The notes under the pieces: model-generated | What the model saw: only the letters and a program-made list of their open reading frames with translations | What the model was told of the DNA's origin: nothing | The model's database searches: none | NCBI GenBank assembly: GCA_965644295.1 | Contig: CBFFRP010000272.1 | Span: 28,929 to 92,928 of the forward strand | From: Paraphysomonas bandaiensis | Lineage: Eukaryota > Chrysophyceae | Length of the DNA: 64,000 bases | Reading direction: 5' to 3' | Position numbers and translations under genes: made by a program | In this document: positions 21,863-33,859 of the stretch, one piece after another | How the letters are laid out: each line of letters begins with the position of its first letter | How positions within the stretch are numbered: the first letter of the stretch is position 1

Positions 21863-24800
21863 ATGTCAGTTAAAGTTACAAGTTACGACTCAACCGACTC
21901 GGATTCAACAACCGAAAAACAGAAAGACTCAATGCCAAAGTTCGACGCGAAGAACTTCTCCAAGTGGCAGAAGAAGTGCCGTGCATGGTTTTACAGAAAG
22001 CCCAAGATCGTTTATACCCTACAAAACGATCATCCAACTGAACCTGAAGAAGGAGAGATTTCAGATGACGAAGATTACCAATATCGACTCGACCAGTATC
22101 ACGAAACGAAACGATATTATGATGAAGGTAATAACTACCTATGGTCTGTCATTTCGAGCGCTGTCATTGGTCAGGATGAAGAGGCCGAAGGGATTTTGGA
22201 AAACGTCCCCGATGGAGACGGAAAAACCGCCTGGACCGATTTGCTAGCCCACTTCAAGGAAAAAACGACAAATGACGTAATCACCGACCTGATTGGTCAA
22301 TTTCAGAGCCTAAAAATCAAAAAAGGTCAGTCAATAATCAATTTTCTTGACGCTATCGAAAAGCTCAAAAACAAGCTTATCAATTATGGTCATCGGATCA
22401 ACGACCAAGACTTAATATCCCGAATACGACAGGGAATTGTTTCAGAAGATAACATGGTTTACCGAGAATTGGCAATTAATCTGCAGCTACATCCAATTGA
22501 TGATTATAAAGTATTGATTCGCAGACTTCGCGGATTAGGAAGCTCGTCTGTTGGAACGCTCCTATCATCCAACAATGAAGACACAAAAACTGACAGTAGT
22601 CACCTCGCAACATCAAAACCCCCACTTTCCCGCAGCAAAGTCAATTTTAAGCGAAAAAGAGGGACATCTTCCAAATATCGCTCCAATAAACAGAAACATG
22701 ATAAGAGAACCGATAAAGACATTAAGTGCTTCAGATGCGGAGGAAAGGGGCACATTGCATCGGAATGCAAGCACTCCTGGGAGAAGATTCAAGAGATGAA
22801 AAGCTCCTCCGACAACAAGTCATCAACAAGAGGAAAACCGAAATTCAAGAGAGTGAAATTCCAGACTCAGAGTAACGAATATTTCCACGACCACTCTGAT
22901 CAACTTGCAAATTATGAAGACAGTGGTCCATCGTCAGACTATCAAAAAGGACGAGATTACGGAGGAGTTGCTTACACACCGAGCGATGAATCACACTTCG
23001 TTAGTGATCAAAAGGCAGGAATGGGATCTCTTGACTCGGGGTGCACAGTATCAATTACATCAGAAGCAAGCTACCTTACGGACTACACTGATTGCCTCAC
23101 CGAGATTCAAACAGCCAAATCAGGGTCTACAATGATATCCTCAGGTCATGGAAGACTTGGAATCATCCCCAAGTGCAAACACGTGGACCAAGCGTCTAGG
23201 ACCCTCATTTCTATTAGCCAACTGGATGACCTCGGACATGAAATCATATTCAGAAACCAGTCAGTGGAAATATTTAAAGACGGCATATTGCTATCGAAAG
23301 GCCAGCGCGTTGGAGGCCTATACGAAATTCCACTATCAGACCTCGGTATTCCCACTGATGAATCTCACCTCGCATCAACTGCCTCAGGTCAACCCGCACT
23401 GTTAGCACATAAGAGACTAGCACATGCATCACTTGGACTCATACAGAAGGCAATAAAATCACGTCTAATAACTGGTGTCAAGATGACAAAAGAGGAGATG
23501 AGTGTTGCCTCTCTACCTGGCGGTTTATGCGATGGATGTGCGACTGGGAAATCACATAGACGAAAGCACAGGAATGCCACCCGCCAAATGTTGTTGAAAA
23601 GAATGAGAAGGGCAAAGGAGCTGGGGGAGCTCATAGTAGCCGATTTCTCAGGACCACATACACCCGATGCAATTATTACCGGAAATCGATATGTACTTGG
23701 GATCGCCGATGTAGCATCAAGGTACCAGTGGGACTCCTACGGAACAACGAGAGATGAAAACTTCGTTATCCAATCCATTCAGAAAGTCGTCACGTATCTA
23801 CGCAGTAGGGGTAAACGACTACAACATTACCATGCCGATGGAGGGAAGGAACTAGTCTCACGAAAAGTATTGGAATATCTCCAATACATTGGAGCAACAT
23901 GGACTTTTAACGCTCCCTATACTCCCGAGGACAACCCATTTCAAGAGCGACCATGGAGAACCATCAAAGAACGAGCACTTAGTAGCTTGATGGATTCAGG
24001 TCTTCCAACGAATTTCTGGGAACAAGCCATGAAGACATCCACACACATGAAGAACAGGCTACCTTGCAAAACTGCTAAAGGATTCATGTCCCCACTCCAA
24101 TTCATCGAAAACGAAATACCAGACTTGAGTTATGCCAGAATATGGGGATGTAAATGCTTTGTGAATATCGATTCCAGTCTCCGAAAGAACAACTGGGACA
24201 GACATAGCTGGCCTGGGTATTTTATGGGCTATCGAGAGGATGGTCCTGGATATATAGTCTTTGTTCCCGCATTAAGAGACTTTGTTATATCAGGACATGT
24301 ATTTTTCAACGAATGTGTTCCACCAGCAGATAAGAGATACTTTAAGGAGATAAATGAGATATTCAGAGAGAATGAGACCACCAGGACAGTAGAAAGTTTC
24401 AAATATCTCATAGGTCTAGCTCATGTAGATCCAGACGATGGATTAACATATGTAACGACTCAAATAAAGCTCAGAAAAGGATTAATCTCAGCGTATCGTG
24501 GTCTAGTGGACGACAGCGGTGACACTACACGAATCATCCAGCTCGACGACCCCATTCATGCTGCAGACGTCGAAAAGTACACTGAAGAATACATAGAACT
24601 CAAAGCAGTTGGTCTCAAATGTATTACGTCTCGATCGAAAACCCCAATACATAAATCCAGCAAATCAGATCAAAACCCCGATACAGTTATTGGATCTCCA
24701 GCGCCAGCCGCTACTTCCAGGGGGAGTGGCGAGAATCTCAGACATCATGATGCCGCGCAGGAGAGAATCAGCAGCCATCGGTGTGAACCTACCCACTCCG

Positions 24801-26878
24801 ATGCAAAGATAGCGAAGACTCGCCCTCCGAAACAATTCAATGGGAATCTAGTGCCGAATCCGGCACCACACGGTCAAGTGGATCGTGTGCACCAGCGTAT
24901 GGCCAAACGCGGTAACAAGTCTGCTGATTCATCGGGAGATTGGGAAAATCAGGGTACACCTGAAGGGCCAAGTAAGGTCCGTGCTACAGCAAAACAACAA
25001 TTTTTAGCTGGTAGAAAGAGTGTTCTCCGAAGCAGGAGAATGGCCAGGAAACGGGTAATTGTAAATATACACAAACTAGGTGATGGTGTATATACATGTG
25101 ATGTAAATGCTAAACATGTAGTAAATCATATGGCACATGACACACAATGTATATCAAAATTACATACAAACAATATTGATATTGTTATGCATGCTATCAG
25201 TAATTGCGATGACATTGACGAGCTAACCGATACACCAAAGAGTGTTCAAGATGCTATTTCAGGTAAATATAAACAGCAGTGGATCGATGCTATCAATAGA
25301 GAAATATCCACTCTTCAGAGGAAAGGGTGCTGGAGATACACTGCGTTACCACCTGGAGCAAGAGCCATAAAGGGGAAACTCATATTCAAAATAAAAAGAA
25401 AACAGAATGATATCAAATTCAAGGCTCGACTAGTCGCACAGGGTTTTACTCAAATCCAAGGCATCGATTACAATGATACATACAGCCCCGTCGCAAAGGC
25501 TACATCACTACGTACAATTATTGCCCTTTCGACTATTATGAAACTCAAATTGCACCAAATCGATTTCACAACTGCGTACATCAATGCTGACCTCGAAGAG
25601 AACATATACATGTATCCCCCTCCTGGCATGGACGTCCCTGACGGAAAAGTCCTCAAACTGATGAAAAGCATCTACGGTCTAAAGCAAGCAGGTCTTAACT
25701 GGTATAAGTGCTGTACAAATTTTATGCTAGATATGGGTTTCACCAGACTAATATCTGACCCGTGTATATTCAAAAAGCAGATTAATGGCAGGATTATGCT
25801 AATAGCCATGTATGTGGATGATATTATTATAGCATCTACATCCGACACTGATATCCAACAATTCAAAGACCATTTATCCAAAAAGTTCGAAATTACGGAT
25901 CTCGGACTCCTAGACTATTACTTGGGCATCTCCATTCATCAAGATTTTGACAAAAATATCACGACTCTCAGTCAGGAGCAGTACGTCAGAAAGTTACTGG
26001 ACAAATTCAACATGTCTAACAGTAAACCCATGTCAACACCTATGTTACTGTCTTTCAACTATGATTTACATGAATACAATCATCTTTCAGAGTCAAATCA
26101 AAGTTATGTTCAGAATTTCCCCTACAAGGAGCTCATAGGTTCCCTAATGTATCTAGCTGTATGCACTCGACCGGATATCGCCTATGCAGTCAATACTCTT
26201 GCCAGATTTTCTGATATGCCTAATCTAACTACCTGTAATGCTGCGTTACATGTTCTTAGGTATCTCAAAGGCACTGCTAAGCAAGGATTGATATATTCTG
26301 GATCCCACATAACATTGTCAGGATACTGCGATAGCGATTGGGCACGGTGTCACCTCACTCGACGGTCCACTACAGCCTTTACATTCTTCATAGGTAATTG
26401 TCTTATATCATGGCAATCTCGATTACAGACAACTGTGGCATTGTCATCTACTGAAGCTGAGTATATGGCTCTATCGTCAGCAGCTCAGGAAGCATTATGG
26501 CTACGCTCTTTATTATCAGAAATTGGTTTCAAACTTCCATTCTCAACAACTATTTGGTGCGATAATAAAGGGGCAGTCCAATTATGTTACAATCCTACTC
26601 ATCATCGTCGTACGAAACATATTGCGATACGGTATCATTTCATTCGAGAAAATATTGCCGAAAACCAATTGACTGTTGACCATATTCCCACCACGTCAAT
26701 GTTAGCCGATCTTCTCACGAAACCACTAGGAGCAACTAATTTTCTTCAATTGCGAACTACATTGATGGGGGGAGCTGGGTTCGACATCCCATCCAGCAAC
26801 AACAGGAAGCGATCAACAACCTCAGAGACACCTAAATCACAATTAACAAGCCACAAGCGACCTAGGTGGCTAGTTTGA
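21863..26878 (+). CDS. Copia gag-pol polyprotein, intact
   Basis: A 1671-residue open frame starting 10 bp after the 5' LTR. In order: a Gag region, then a CCHC zinc knuckle (CFRCGGKGHIASEC, about residues 289-302). The aspartic protease has DSG in GSLDSGCTVS (about 390). The GAG-pre-integrase HHCC zinc module runs LAHKRLAHAS...CDGCATGKSHR (about 513-575). The integrase core has DDE residues in VADFSG, YHADGGKE and the NPFQERPW segment (about 593-697). Reverse transcriptase has YVDDIIIAS (about 1316), and RNase H has YCDSDWA, SSTEAEYMAL and CDNKGA (about 1490-1620). The order protease-integrase-RT-RNase H is diagnostic of Ty1/copia. No stop or frameshift separates gag from pol, so the Gag:Pol ratio must be set by splicing or proteolysis instead of frameshifting. 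Confidence 0.95.
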   Translation: MSVKVTSYDSTDSDSTTEKQKDSMPKFDAKNFSKWQKKCRAWFYRKPKIVYTLQNDHPTEPEEGEISDDEDYQYRLDQYHETKRYYDEGNNYLWSVISSAVIGQDEEAEGILENVPDGDGKTAWTDLLAHFKEKTTNDVITDLIGQFQSLKIKKGQSIINFLDAIEKLKNKLINYGHRINDQDLISRIRQGIVSEDNMVYRELAINLQLHPIDDYKVLIRRLRGLGSSSVGTLLSSNNEDTKTDSSHLATSKPPLSRSKVNFKRKRGTSSKYRSNKQKHDKRTDKDIKCFRCGGKGHIASECKHSWEKIQEMKSSSDNKSSTRGKPKFKRVKFQTQSNEYFHDHSDQLANYEDSGPSSDYQKGRDYGGVAYTPSDESHFVSDQKAGMGSLDSGCTVSITSEASYLTDYTDCLTEIQTAKSGSTMISSGHGRLGIIPKCKHVDQASRTLISISQLDDLGHEIIFRNQSVEIFKDGILLSKGQRVGGLYEIPLSDLGIPTDESHLASTASGQPALLAHKRLAHASLGLIQKAIKSRLITGVKMTKEEMSVASLPGGLCDGCATGKSHRRKHRNATRQMLLKRMRRAKELGELIVADFSGPHTPDAIITGNRYVLGIADVASRYQWDSYGTTRDENFVIQSIQKVVTYLRSRGKRLQHYHADGGKELVSRKVLEYLQYIGATWTFNAPYTPEDNPFQERPWRTIKERALSSLMDSGLPTNFWEQAMKTSTHMKNRLPCKTAKGFMSPLQFIENEIPDLSYARIWGCKCFVNIDSSLRKNNWDRHSWPGYFMGYREDGPGYIVFVPALRDFVISGHVFFNECVPPADKRYFKEINEIFRENETTRTVESFKYLIGLAHVDPDDGLTYVTTQIKLRKGLISAYRGLVDDSGDTTRIIQLDDPIHAADVEKYTEEYIELKAVGLKCITSRSKTPIHKSSKSDQNPDTVIGSPAPAATSRGSGENLRHHDAAQERISSHRCEPTHSDAKIAKTRPPKQFNGNLVPNPAPHGQVDRVHQRMAKRGNKSADSSGDWENQGTPEGPSKVRATAKQQFLAGRKSVLRSRRMARKRVIVNIHKLGDGVYTCDVNAKHVVNHMAHDTQCISKLHTNNIDIVMHAISNCDDIDELTDTPKSVQDAISGKYKQQWIDAINREISTLQRKGCWRYTALPPGARAIKGKLIFKIKRKQNDIKFKARLVAQGFTQIQGIDYNDTYSPVAKATSLRTIIALSTIMKLKLHQIDFTTAYINADLEENIYMYPPPGMDVPDGKVLKLMKSIYGLKQAGLNWYKCCTNFMLDMGFTRLISDPCIFKKQINGRIMLIAMYVDDIIIASTSDTDIQQFKDHLSKKFEITDLGLLDYYLGISIHQDFDKNITTLSQEQYVRKLLDKFNMSNSKPMSTPMLLSFNYDLHEYNHLSESNQSYVQNFPYKELIGSLMYLAVCTRPDIAYAVNTLARFSDMPNLTTCNAALHVLRYLKGTAKQGLIYSGSHITLSGYCDSDWARCHLTRRSTTAFTFFIGNCLISWQSRLQTTVALSSTEAEYMALSSAAQEALWLRSLLSEIGFKLPFSTTIWCDNKGAVQLCYNPTHHRRTKHIAIRYHFIRENIAENQLTVDHIPTTSMLADLLTKPLGATNFLQLRTTLMGGAGFDIPSSNNRKRSTTSETPKSQLTSHKRPRWLV

Positions 26879-27078
26879 GTTACACGGAGTTTTTACCATT
26901 TTTTTTTACTTTTATTCAATACATGATGCTGGACTAGAAGGATGGTCTCACAATATGGCATCTCTGCAGTTCGCTTATTATTGACTAGTGACTGCTACTC
27001 TGGTTTTTACTCTCAGTGTGCATAAGTTCATATTCTCTCTATTATCTACGGTTCACTGATTATTTCATTGAGGGGGCG

Positions 27079-27340
27079 TATTAGGATTCAGCTTAATACA
27101 TGATTGTATCTGTGAGTTATAATGTTCAATGAAATATACCATGAACTGAATTAGAGAGAGTATCTGTCGAAGATACGTGATCGTCATCATAACGTCGTCA
27201 TTATCAGTTACACTTCTAACTATTCCGTTGTGCATGATAGTACGTTCTATATTGTTATTCATAATTTTCACTCTATCGTGTTCATTACTTACACTCTAAT
27301 AATCACAACATTGTTTTACTAATAAGCTTAAATCTTATTT
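27079..27340 (+). repeat. 3' LTR of copia element 1
   Basis: 262 bp, apparently identical to the 5' LTR, followed directly by the caagt target duplication. No mismatch between the two copies was noticed, which implies a recent insertion. Confidence 0.95.
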
Positions 27341-28234
27341 CAAGTGAACAGCTAACGTATTACACACATGCAATTCATTTCAATTGCACAATATATCTTA
27401 TTATTACGGTAACTATAGTAGTATTAGTACTGAACATATATATCCGTTTTACATCTACTGTGTCATATACTTTATCTACTTGTATGATTGAACATAAACA
27501 AAGGCTACGATTAAGAACATATGTAGATATTTCTTGGATATCTTTCTCCATCTCTTTATGTCAATACTATTCTCATGAAGCAGCCCCGTTGAGAGTTAGA
27601 GCTTAACCAAAGCGGGGGAGAAACTGGCACTCATGCTCTACTAATATAACGGCTCTGACTAGCGTACATCTGACAGGCGAGAACATCAGTAATCGTAAAT
27701 CATAACTAACATAGAATTTCAATACAATCTTTTAGTGTTTTCATCAGGCTTATCAAATTCATATGTAGCGACCTCCATATTGTTAAGCGTTTAATGTATT
27801 GCCTCTGAATGAGTCGAAGTCTTCTAATTACAGGTTTCGCTCGTGTAGATTACGCTTCAGTGGAACAACTCCGCAGCTGATATCTCATTGTTGGTTCTCA
27901 ATTAACATATGTAGCATCTGACATACGCAATCACTATAATTATAATGGTATATTTAGCGGCCAACAACCACAGCAACAGTAAAAAATCATAAATTGTACA
28001 CCATTCATTTTACAGATAAAGTAGAGTGGAGATCGCATATGATATGCGATAAGCATAGCGAACACACGACAACTAAAATTGAAGGATTCCAAAACGCATT
28101 AATGATGTAAAATACATTATTGCTTACAAAAAATATGGCATTACCAATACACCTACAAAGATAATCTCACGAAATTATTCACGCGATTCTATAGACATTA
28201 ATGCCTTCAAGAAGGTACAAGTATATATCAGTAC
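27341..28234. other. Intergenic stretch, nothing recognised
   Basis: 894 bp of AT-rich sequence between the copia element and the 3' end of the ankyrin gene. No gene, repeat family or RNA gene was recognised. Confidence 0.45.
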
Positions 28235-28855
28235 TCAGTCCGCACGTTTTTTACGGGAGCTTTTCTTTTCGTTCTTAGTTTTAGTTTTGGAGTACGTTGG
28301 ATGATATCCACGCTCTCGGAGATTCAATAATACCTCTTTAGCCAAGCTGTTAACGGCAACATCTTCCGGAAATTTTAATACAACGCTAGTAACGCACATG
28401 AGGGCCTGAATACTTTCCTTCGACAGGTTAGAGTGCTTTACTAGACATTTAATCATTCTAGATCCACTGCGGGCAGCGTAATGAAAACAATTTTCACCAC
28501 GAACGTCACGCTTAGATAAATCCGCACCACTTCTGACGAGAATACCGGCAACATCAATATGATCAGCTGATATAGCTTCCATTAGTGGAGTAACCAAAGA
28601 TGCACTTGTATCGATTGCATCGATGGCGTGTCCTAAACTGAGAAGTTGTTGAACTGCAACAACATAGCCTAGTCTAGCAGCTTCATGCAGTAATGTCAAA
28701 CCACCGTACTCATCCCTTACATCTCTGGCTGTTATTATTTGATCAGCATCTACCTGTTCACATGCAGCTAAATAGTTTTTACAACTAGAATCATTGCTAT
28801 TTAAAGCCAAGAATAAGTTGTGCTGTTGTGTGATGTGATAAGATGTTCTGATCAT
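28235..28855 (-). CDS. Ankyrin-repeat protein, function unknown
   Basis: A single-exon frame of 206 residues from ATG 28855. It contains about three ankyrin repeats: GLTLLHEAARLGYVVAVQQLL, TPLMEAISADHIDVAGILVRSG and GENCFHYAARSGSRMIKCLVK. The C-terminus is strongly basic (KTKTKNEKKSSRKKRA), a possible nuclear localisation signal. Ankyrin repeats bind partner proteins; no enzymatic domain is present. No upstream exon is evident within the adjacent AT-rich region. The gene sits alone between two large insertions or gaps and runs opposite to the SLC12 gene that follows. Confidence 0.7.
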   Translation of the reverse strand: MIRTSYHITQQHNLFLALNSNDSSCKNYLAACEQVDADQIITARDVRDEYGGLTLLHEAARLGYVVAVQQLLSLGHAIDAIDTSASLVTPLMEAISADHIDVAGILVRSGADLSKRDVRGENCFHYAARSGSRMIKCLVKHSNLSKESIQALMCVTSVVLKFPEDVAVNSLAKEVLLNLRERGYHPTYSKTKTKNEKKSSRKKRAD

Positions 28856-29492
28856 TCGGGTTCGATACTATTATAATTCTCTTCTGCTCTACTAATTTAA
28901 CGGCTCAAGCCACCCATCTCATAAGCATGGCTTTAATATACAAGTTTCGAGATATTTACGGCGACTTATCAGATATTATGAACCTATTTCCACTATCAGT
29001 CCTCTCCTTCCGTGTGCTGTAATCGGCCATCAAGCCGTTTCATACGTATACAGTAGTACAATATCGTACATACACGTATGTGGTAGAGGAGTTTTCTACG
29101 TATGATGTACTGTGCAATAGAATACAGATGATTTTGACAGAATAGTACAGTTTTCCATACCGATAACCCCAAAAACAAGTATTTTCATCTTATTCTTACA
29201 ATTTATTGAATAAATCCCAACTATATATATAAAGAAATAATTTCAGTTTTTGTCTATTCAAGTTTTGTTGGAAGGACCTCAATTGAGTGTATCATTTTTT
29301 TTTTCATCAGATGTTTTTGATCGAATGAGCATATGATCCCCCCACATGAATATCCAGACATGCACATGGTGTCCATCTATCTATATGGAGAGCTCCACGT
29401 CAACAGCTGGTCGATGGATCGCGATAATCGATGGAAGTTATTCCTATTTCTCTCATAATATCAAATTTATTCTGTGGTATTAGTTGGAAGAT
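28856..29492. promoter_or_regulatory. Divergent intergenic region, ankyrin / SLC12 (NKCC-like)
   Basis: 637 bp between the start codons of two oppositely directed genes. AT-rich, with a short T-run near 29296. Promoters are expected here but no motif can be assigned. Confidence 0.35.
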
Positions 29493-32294
29493 ATGTCACA
29501 GTATGCTCCTATGGAGTCCTCGAAGACTTATGACTGTGATCCTGCATCATCTTTCTTAGAAGGAGATGGTAACCTCTCCGATCTACTGGAGATAGATGTT
29601 AATGATGTTGAAATGCGTAAATTAGACTCAAGAGTTATTCGACGCATTACAAGGCATGAATCACTTATTATTTATATGCATTTGTTTTAATATTTGTTTA
29701 TTTTGTATAGAGATGATACTGAAATCGATATAGATGACGACTTTACTATGCGACCGGACATTGCGTATTATATTGATAGCAAAAAGGATGGAGCACGGGC
29801 AAAAGTTCGTCCGAATGTTATGAATCTGATCGATGGAGGCGAGCATGGTACTCCTCAGCAACTTGCTGACGATGAAGAGGAGATTATCAAATACATGCCT
29901 GGGTACAATTTTGGCTGGATTGAGGGCGTATTCATTCGTTGCACACTTAGTATATTTGGCGTCCTGATGTTTTTGCGTTTGAACTGGATGTTTTCCCAGG
30001 CTGGAGTTGGGGGTGCTCTGGGTATTATTATCTGGTCAGTTTGCGTTACTTCCCTGACCACTATGTCTCTATCGGCTTTATCAACCAATGGAATGATGAA
30101 AGGTGGAGGAGTGTACTACATGGTGTCTCGTGCACTTGGTGCTGAATTTGGTGGCGTTGTTGGTATTACTCTATTTATTGCTCAGTCTGCCGCTGTATCA
30201 CTTCATCTGAACGGTTTCGGCGAAGCTGTCGCTATTTTAGAGGACGGTAATTATGTATTCAGTCTTGACGGGGATAAAATATTCTATGGATGTATTGGCC
30301 TAGTCAGTGTTCTTTGTTGTGCTTTTCTTGGAGCAAACTTTGAAGTGCAGTCACAAAAGGTTCTTGCGGTGAGTATGGCCCTCGCACTGCTTACATTTTA
30401 CATTGGTGTGATTATGAGCAAGAACGACTCTGAAATCGGCTCCACTCCTCTGTCGTCCTCGACTCTGAATTCTAATATGGCTGGGGAGTATTCCTCTGGT
30501 GAGTCCTGGCTGACGGTGTTTGGTGTCTTCTTCCCGGCATGCACAGGCATCTCAGCAGGGTCGAGTATATCTGGTGATTTGAAGGACCCTTCTGAAGCAA
30601 TTCCTAAAGGAACTTTTGCGGCTGTGGTGCTGACCACCATCATCTACGTTTCCATGGGCCTATTCATGTGCGCCTGCTTTACTCCTGAGGGACTTGGAAA
30701 TATCACAACGCAGATCAGCGCAATTGACATTTCTGTTGTTCCGCAGCTGATGTATCTGGGTATGTTCGCAGCTGCTCTCTCCTCTGCATTAGCCCTGGTT
30801 GTTGGTGCACCGCGTGTCCTTATGGCCGTTGCTCGTGATGACATCCTTCCCCTCAGCTTTTACAAAAAGGCTTACTTTGCAAACGACGAACCGCTCAGAG
30901 GCTACCTTACTGTAATCATTATTGCATTTGTTTGTATTATTGGTCTGGACCTGAACACCGTTTCACCAATCGTCACCAATTTTTTCCTGGTGCAGTATGG
31001 TTTGGTTAACTACAGCGTATATCACGCACACATATCTAAGGCTCCTGGATGGAGACCCTCGTTCAAATACTGGTCTCCTTACCTCTGTTTACTAGGCTCC
31101 GTTATGTGCTTCGTTTCCATGTTTATGGTTAACTGGATTCTTGCCATCCTTACCATATTGGCCAGTATTGGTATATTTCAGTTCATCTCGCACTCGAAGC
31201 CTGATGTCAACTGGGGTGACAGTGGCGTCGCAAACTGCCAGAAGCAAGCTGTTGAAGCCATATATAGAATGGAAAGGCTGAAGGACCACGTTAAAAATTT
31301 CAGACCACAGTTCTTACTACTGAGCAAGGATCCCAAGCTTGACACAGAGATGATCTCGTTGATGGCTCGACTAAAGAAGACACGAGGTCTTTCTTTGATA
31401 GGCCGTGTTATCATCGGAGACATGCATGATCCTGCCACTTTTGCTGCTGGGGAGCGGGCACGCAGAGACGTTATTATGGTCGATAATCAAATCATCGCCA
31501 TCTTGCAGGTCATCTGTGCCCCTACACTTCTCAGTGGGGTGGAATCACTGCTTCAGCTCGCTGGGTTCGGAAAGTTGAAGCCCAACACTGTAATGATGGG
31601 ATTCAAGAACAACTGGCAGAAAATTCCCGAGGAGGAACTCGTCGAATATATTTCCATTTTAAGGTCGTGCTTTGCGACCAAGCATTCGGTGTGCATTCTA
31701 CGCAACTGCGATGTGTCCCTTAATTATGTTCCGCACGATGCTGTCGTCGTCGAGAACACAGGTGAAAATTTGTATTCTCCTCCACCAGAGCGTGGTCATA
31801 TTGATGTCTGGTGGCTAGTGGAGGATGGTGGTCTCCCCTTCCTTCTTGCCCACCTAATGACCCGGCATGCTCAATACAGGAAGTCTGGCGCAGTCCTGCG
31901 CCTCTTTGGACTCGTATCAGTAAATGCTACTGCCGATGAGGTCAAGCTCGAGAAACTTCGACTTCGAGCACTGCTCAGCAGATTCAGATTTGTGGCCGAA
32001 GTCATTCTCGTTGAGCACGATGTAGTCCCCTCTATGGAGTTGACTCAGAAATATATTGACCTCTCTGGTGATACAGCCACACCAGATAGCTTGACCCTGA
32101 CGGTCATGAACATATCCAAGCATATGATGGACTACTCAATGCATGCCCATGTAGTGGTAATTTCTCTTCCTGTTCCGAAGCTCTCATACTCCTCTCAGAA
32201 GTACTTTGCATACCTCGATATGCTCAGCTGCACAGGCCGTCCGACTTTTATTGCGCGCGGCAACCAGCAAACTGTTCTCTCATACCATTCGTAA
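29493..32294 (+). CDS. SLC12 cation-chloride cotransporter, NKCC/NCC-like
   Basis: Two exons (29493-29653 and 29711-32294) give 914 residues. The start is ATG 29493; the 57 bp intron appears to use a GC donor (aag|gcatga) and a tatag acceptor, the only arrangement found that keeps phase. An acidic cytoplasmic N-terminus leads into the amino-acid-permease-type membrane core (GWIEGVFIRCTLSIFGVLMF, TNGMMKGGGVYYMVSRALG near residue 180). The family signature is FFPACTGISAGSSISGDLKD near residue 327. The long C-terminal SLC12 domain begins around VNWGDSGVANCQ. The ISGDLKDP version is closer to Na-dependent NKCC/NCC than to KCC. These proteins move chloride with Na+ and/or K+ across the plasma membrane for volume and ion control. 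The ion preference here is inferred. Confidence 0.88.
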
Positions 32295-33859
32295 GTCATG
32301 TTTGTATGACTGGATGAACTTACTGTCGTATGAATTAAAACCAACAAACGAGGCGTCTAGTTTTGCAAGCTTTATGAAGCCCAAACATGTTTCTATTTAA
32401 CAATGCTAAATCAGTTGCGATTTCTCATGCTATATGCTTCATAAAATAATCATGGATTAATTGAAGAGAATATATCTTGCAGTGTGTAGTATATATTGTA
32501 TGTACCTAGTATTAGCGTAGTTAGTGGCACTGGGGAAATATTCCAACATTTCAGCAAGGGGTGAAGTATTAAATATAGTCAATGGTGGAATTATCTGGTC
32601 ACATACATCAATGTCGGTGAAACTAGTGAAACTACTTCATCAAGTAGATTAAAAACCTACTTATAAATTACGAATTAGATTCCTTAAAATGACGAGGTTG
32701 ACTAAGTAGTTATCCCCACTTTGTCTCAAAGAAGCTTTTTTTTACCTGATTGGGCTCAACAGGGCGCTCTTATCAAAAGAATCTCAGTTCTATCTTAATA
32801 ATTATGATATTGACAGCCATATATATGTATGTGAATTCATTTTATTACACAATTGTAAAGAAACCACAATGAGTCAACTATCCAAAGCTGAGCATCAAAC
32901 TACCCTTCGTCTGCTGTAGTAGATCGAATGTAATAATGTTGTCAGTGCAATCGACGTACCTTCATAACATGAAACAACTTCAAGAATATTTCAGGAGAGT
33001 TTACGAGTTGTGTCTCCTCCTTACTTGTGGCCGAAATCCCACCTCGACAACCAGCACCATCTCCACCAACTTACACTCTCATATACATCTATCCCCAACC
33101 ACCCCCCGTAAAACCCATGATACAGGCCCGCCAGACACACTGCCCAAAGGCAGACCCCCCGACTAACCTCACTACAAGGGACGGTTGCACCATGGTGCTC
33201 GCAGCGATGCACAAGCAGTCCCGAGACGGTTGCCCGCCACTAGTCGTCAATAGCAAGTCCAGTTATTAGTTAGTCTATAGATACAAAACTAGTTTCTGTA
33301 CACAACCGTTCTCATGTAATAATCAGATACTTTTTAAGGGCAGTGGCTTCCAGTGCTTTCAGGGTTTGGGTCACAGAATATTGACCTTTAGGATATTGTG
33401 CGCCCCATATCATACACACATAATGTGTTAATCAGGGAACACCTATTTCTTCTTACAGCAAGCAAGCTACTAATATATCTATACTATCCGACATTAAGCT
33501 GTCAGCATCATGAAGATATAAGTTACAATTTAAACTATAGGGATAAGGTGTATCGTCCCTTGCTATTTCTGTTGTGGGAAGATATCCAGGAAAAGATAAA
33601 AACCTAACTGTCATGCCATTATTTTCGTTGTGTTAGATCTTCAATCCCATTAGTATATACCTAAATTGGATACTCCAATGACTTTCTAATTTTTCGTCAA
33701 CTCTAATGGTATAATATGGAGTATGTCTGAAGTCATTCTAGTATAGTTATATAATAGCATGTGTTTATGTGTTATGTCATCGATTCAATTCAAACTGATC
33801 ATTACTTTATCAAGAAATTCCTGGGCAAGTTTTTTCCGCTGTATTAAATGGGGGCGCCA
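32295..33859. other. Intergenic stretch with dispersed-repeat fragment
   Basis: No gene recognised. Around 33170-33340 it contains a fragment of a dispersed repeat family. The words for gcaccatggtgctcgcagcg and aaccgttctcatgtaataat are shared with copies near 57700 and 21182 respectively. The short proline-rich frame at 33027-33269 falls inside that repeat and is probably not a gene. Confidence 0.45.

Larger units (their letters stand above)
21591..27340 (+). mobile_element. Complete Ty1/copia LTR retrotransposon
   Basis: The 5750 bp element is bounded by two 262 bp LTRs (21591-21852 and 27079-27340) that appear identical. It is flanked by a 5 bp target duplication, caagt (21586-21590 and 27341-27345). 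A primer-binding site, tggtagcgag, begins immediately after the 5' LTR (21853), consistent with priming by an initiator-tRNA-like 3' end. A purine tract with gaggggg precedes the 3' LTR. A single uninterrupted gag-pol frame fills the interior. Unlike most LTRs, the termini are TA...TT instead of TG...CA. All required parts are present, so it is probably young and possibly active. Confidence 0.95.

Noticed and set aside
33027-33269. 80-codon proline-rich frame
   Set aside because: Lies inside a dispersed-repeat fragment; a related non-open sequence occurs near 53.1 kb.
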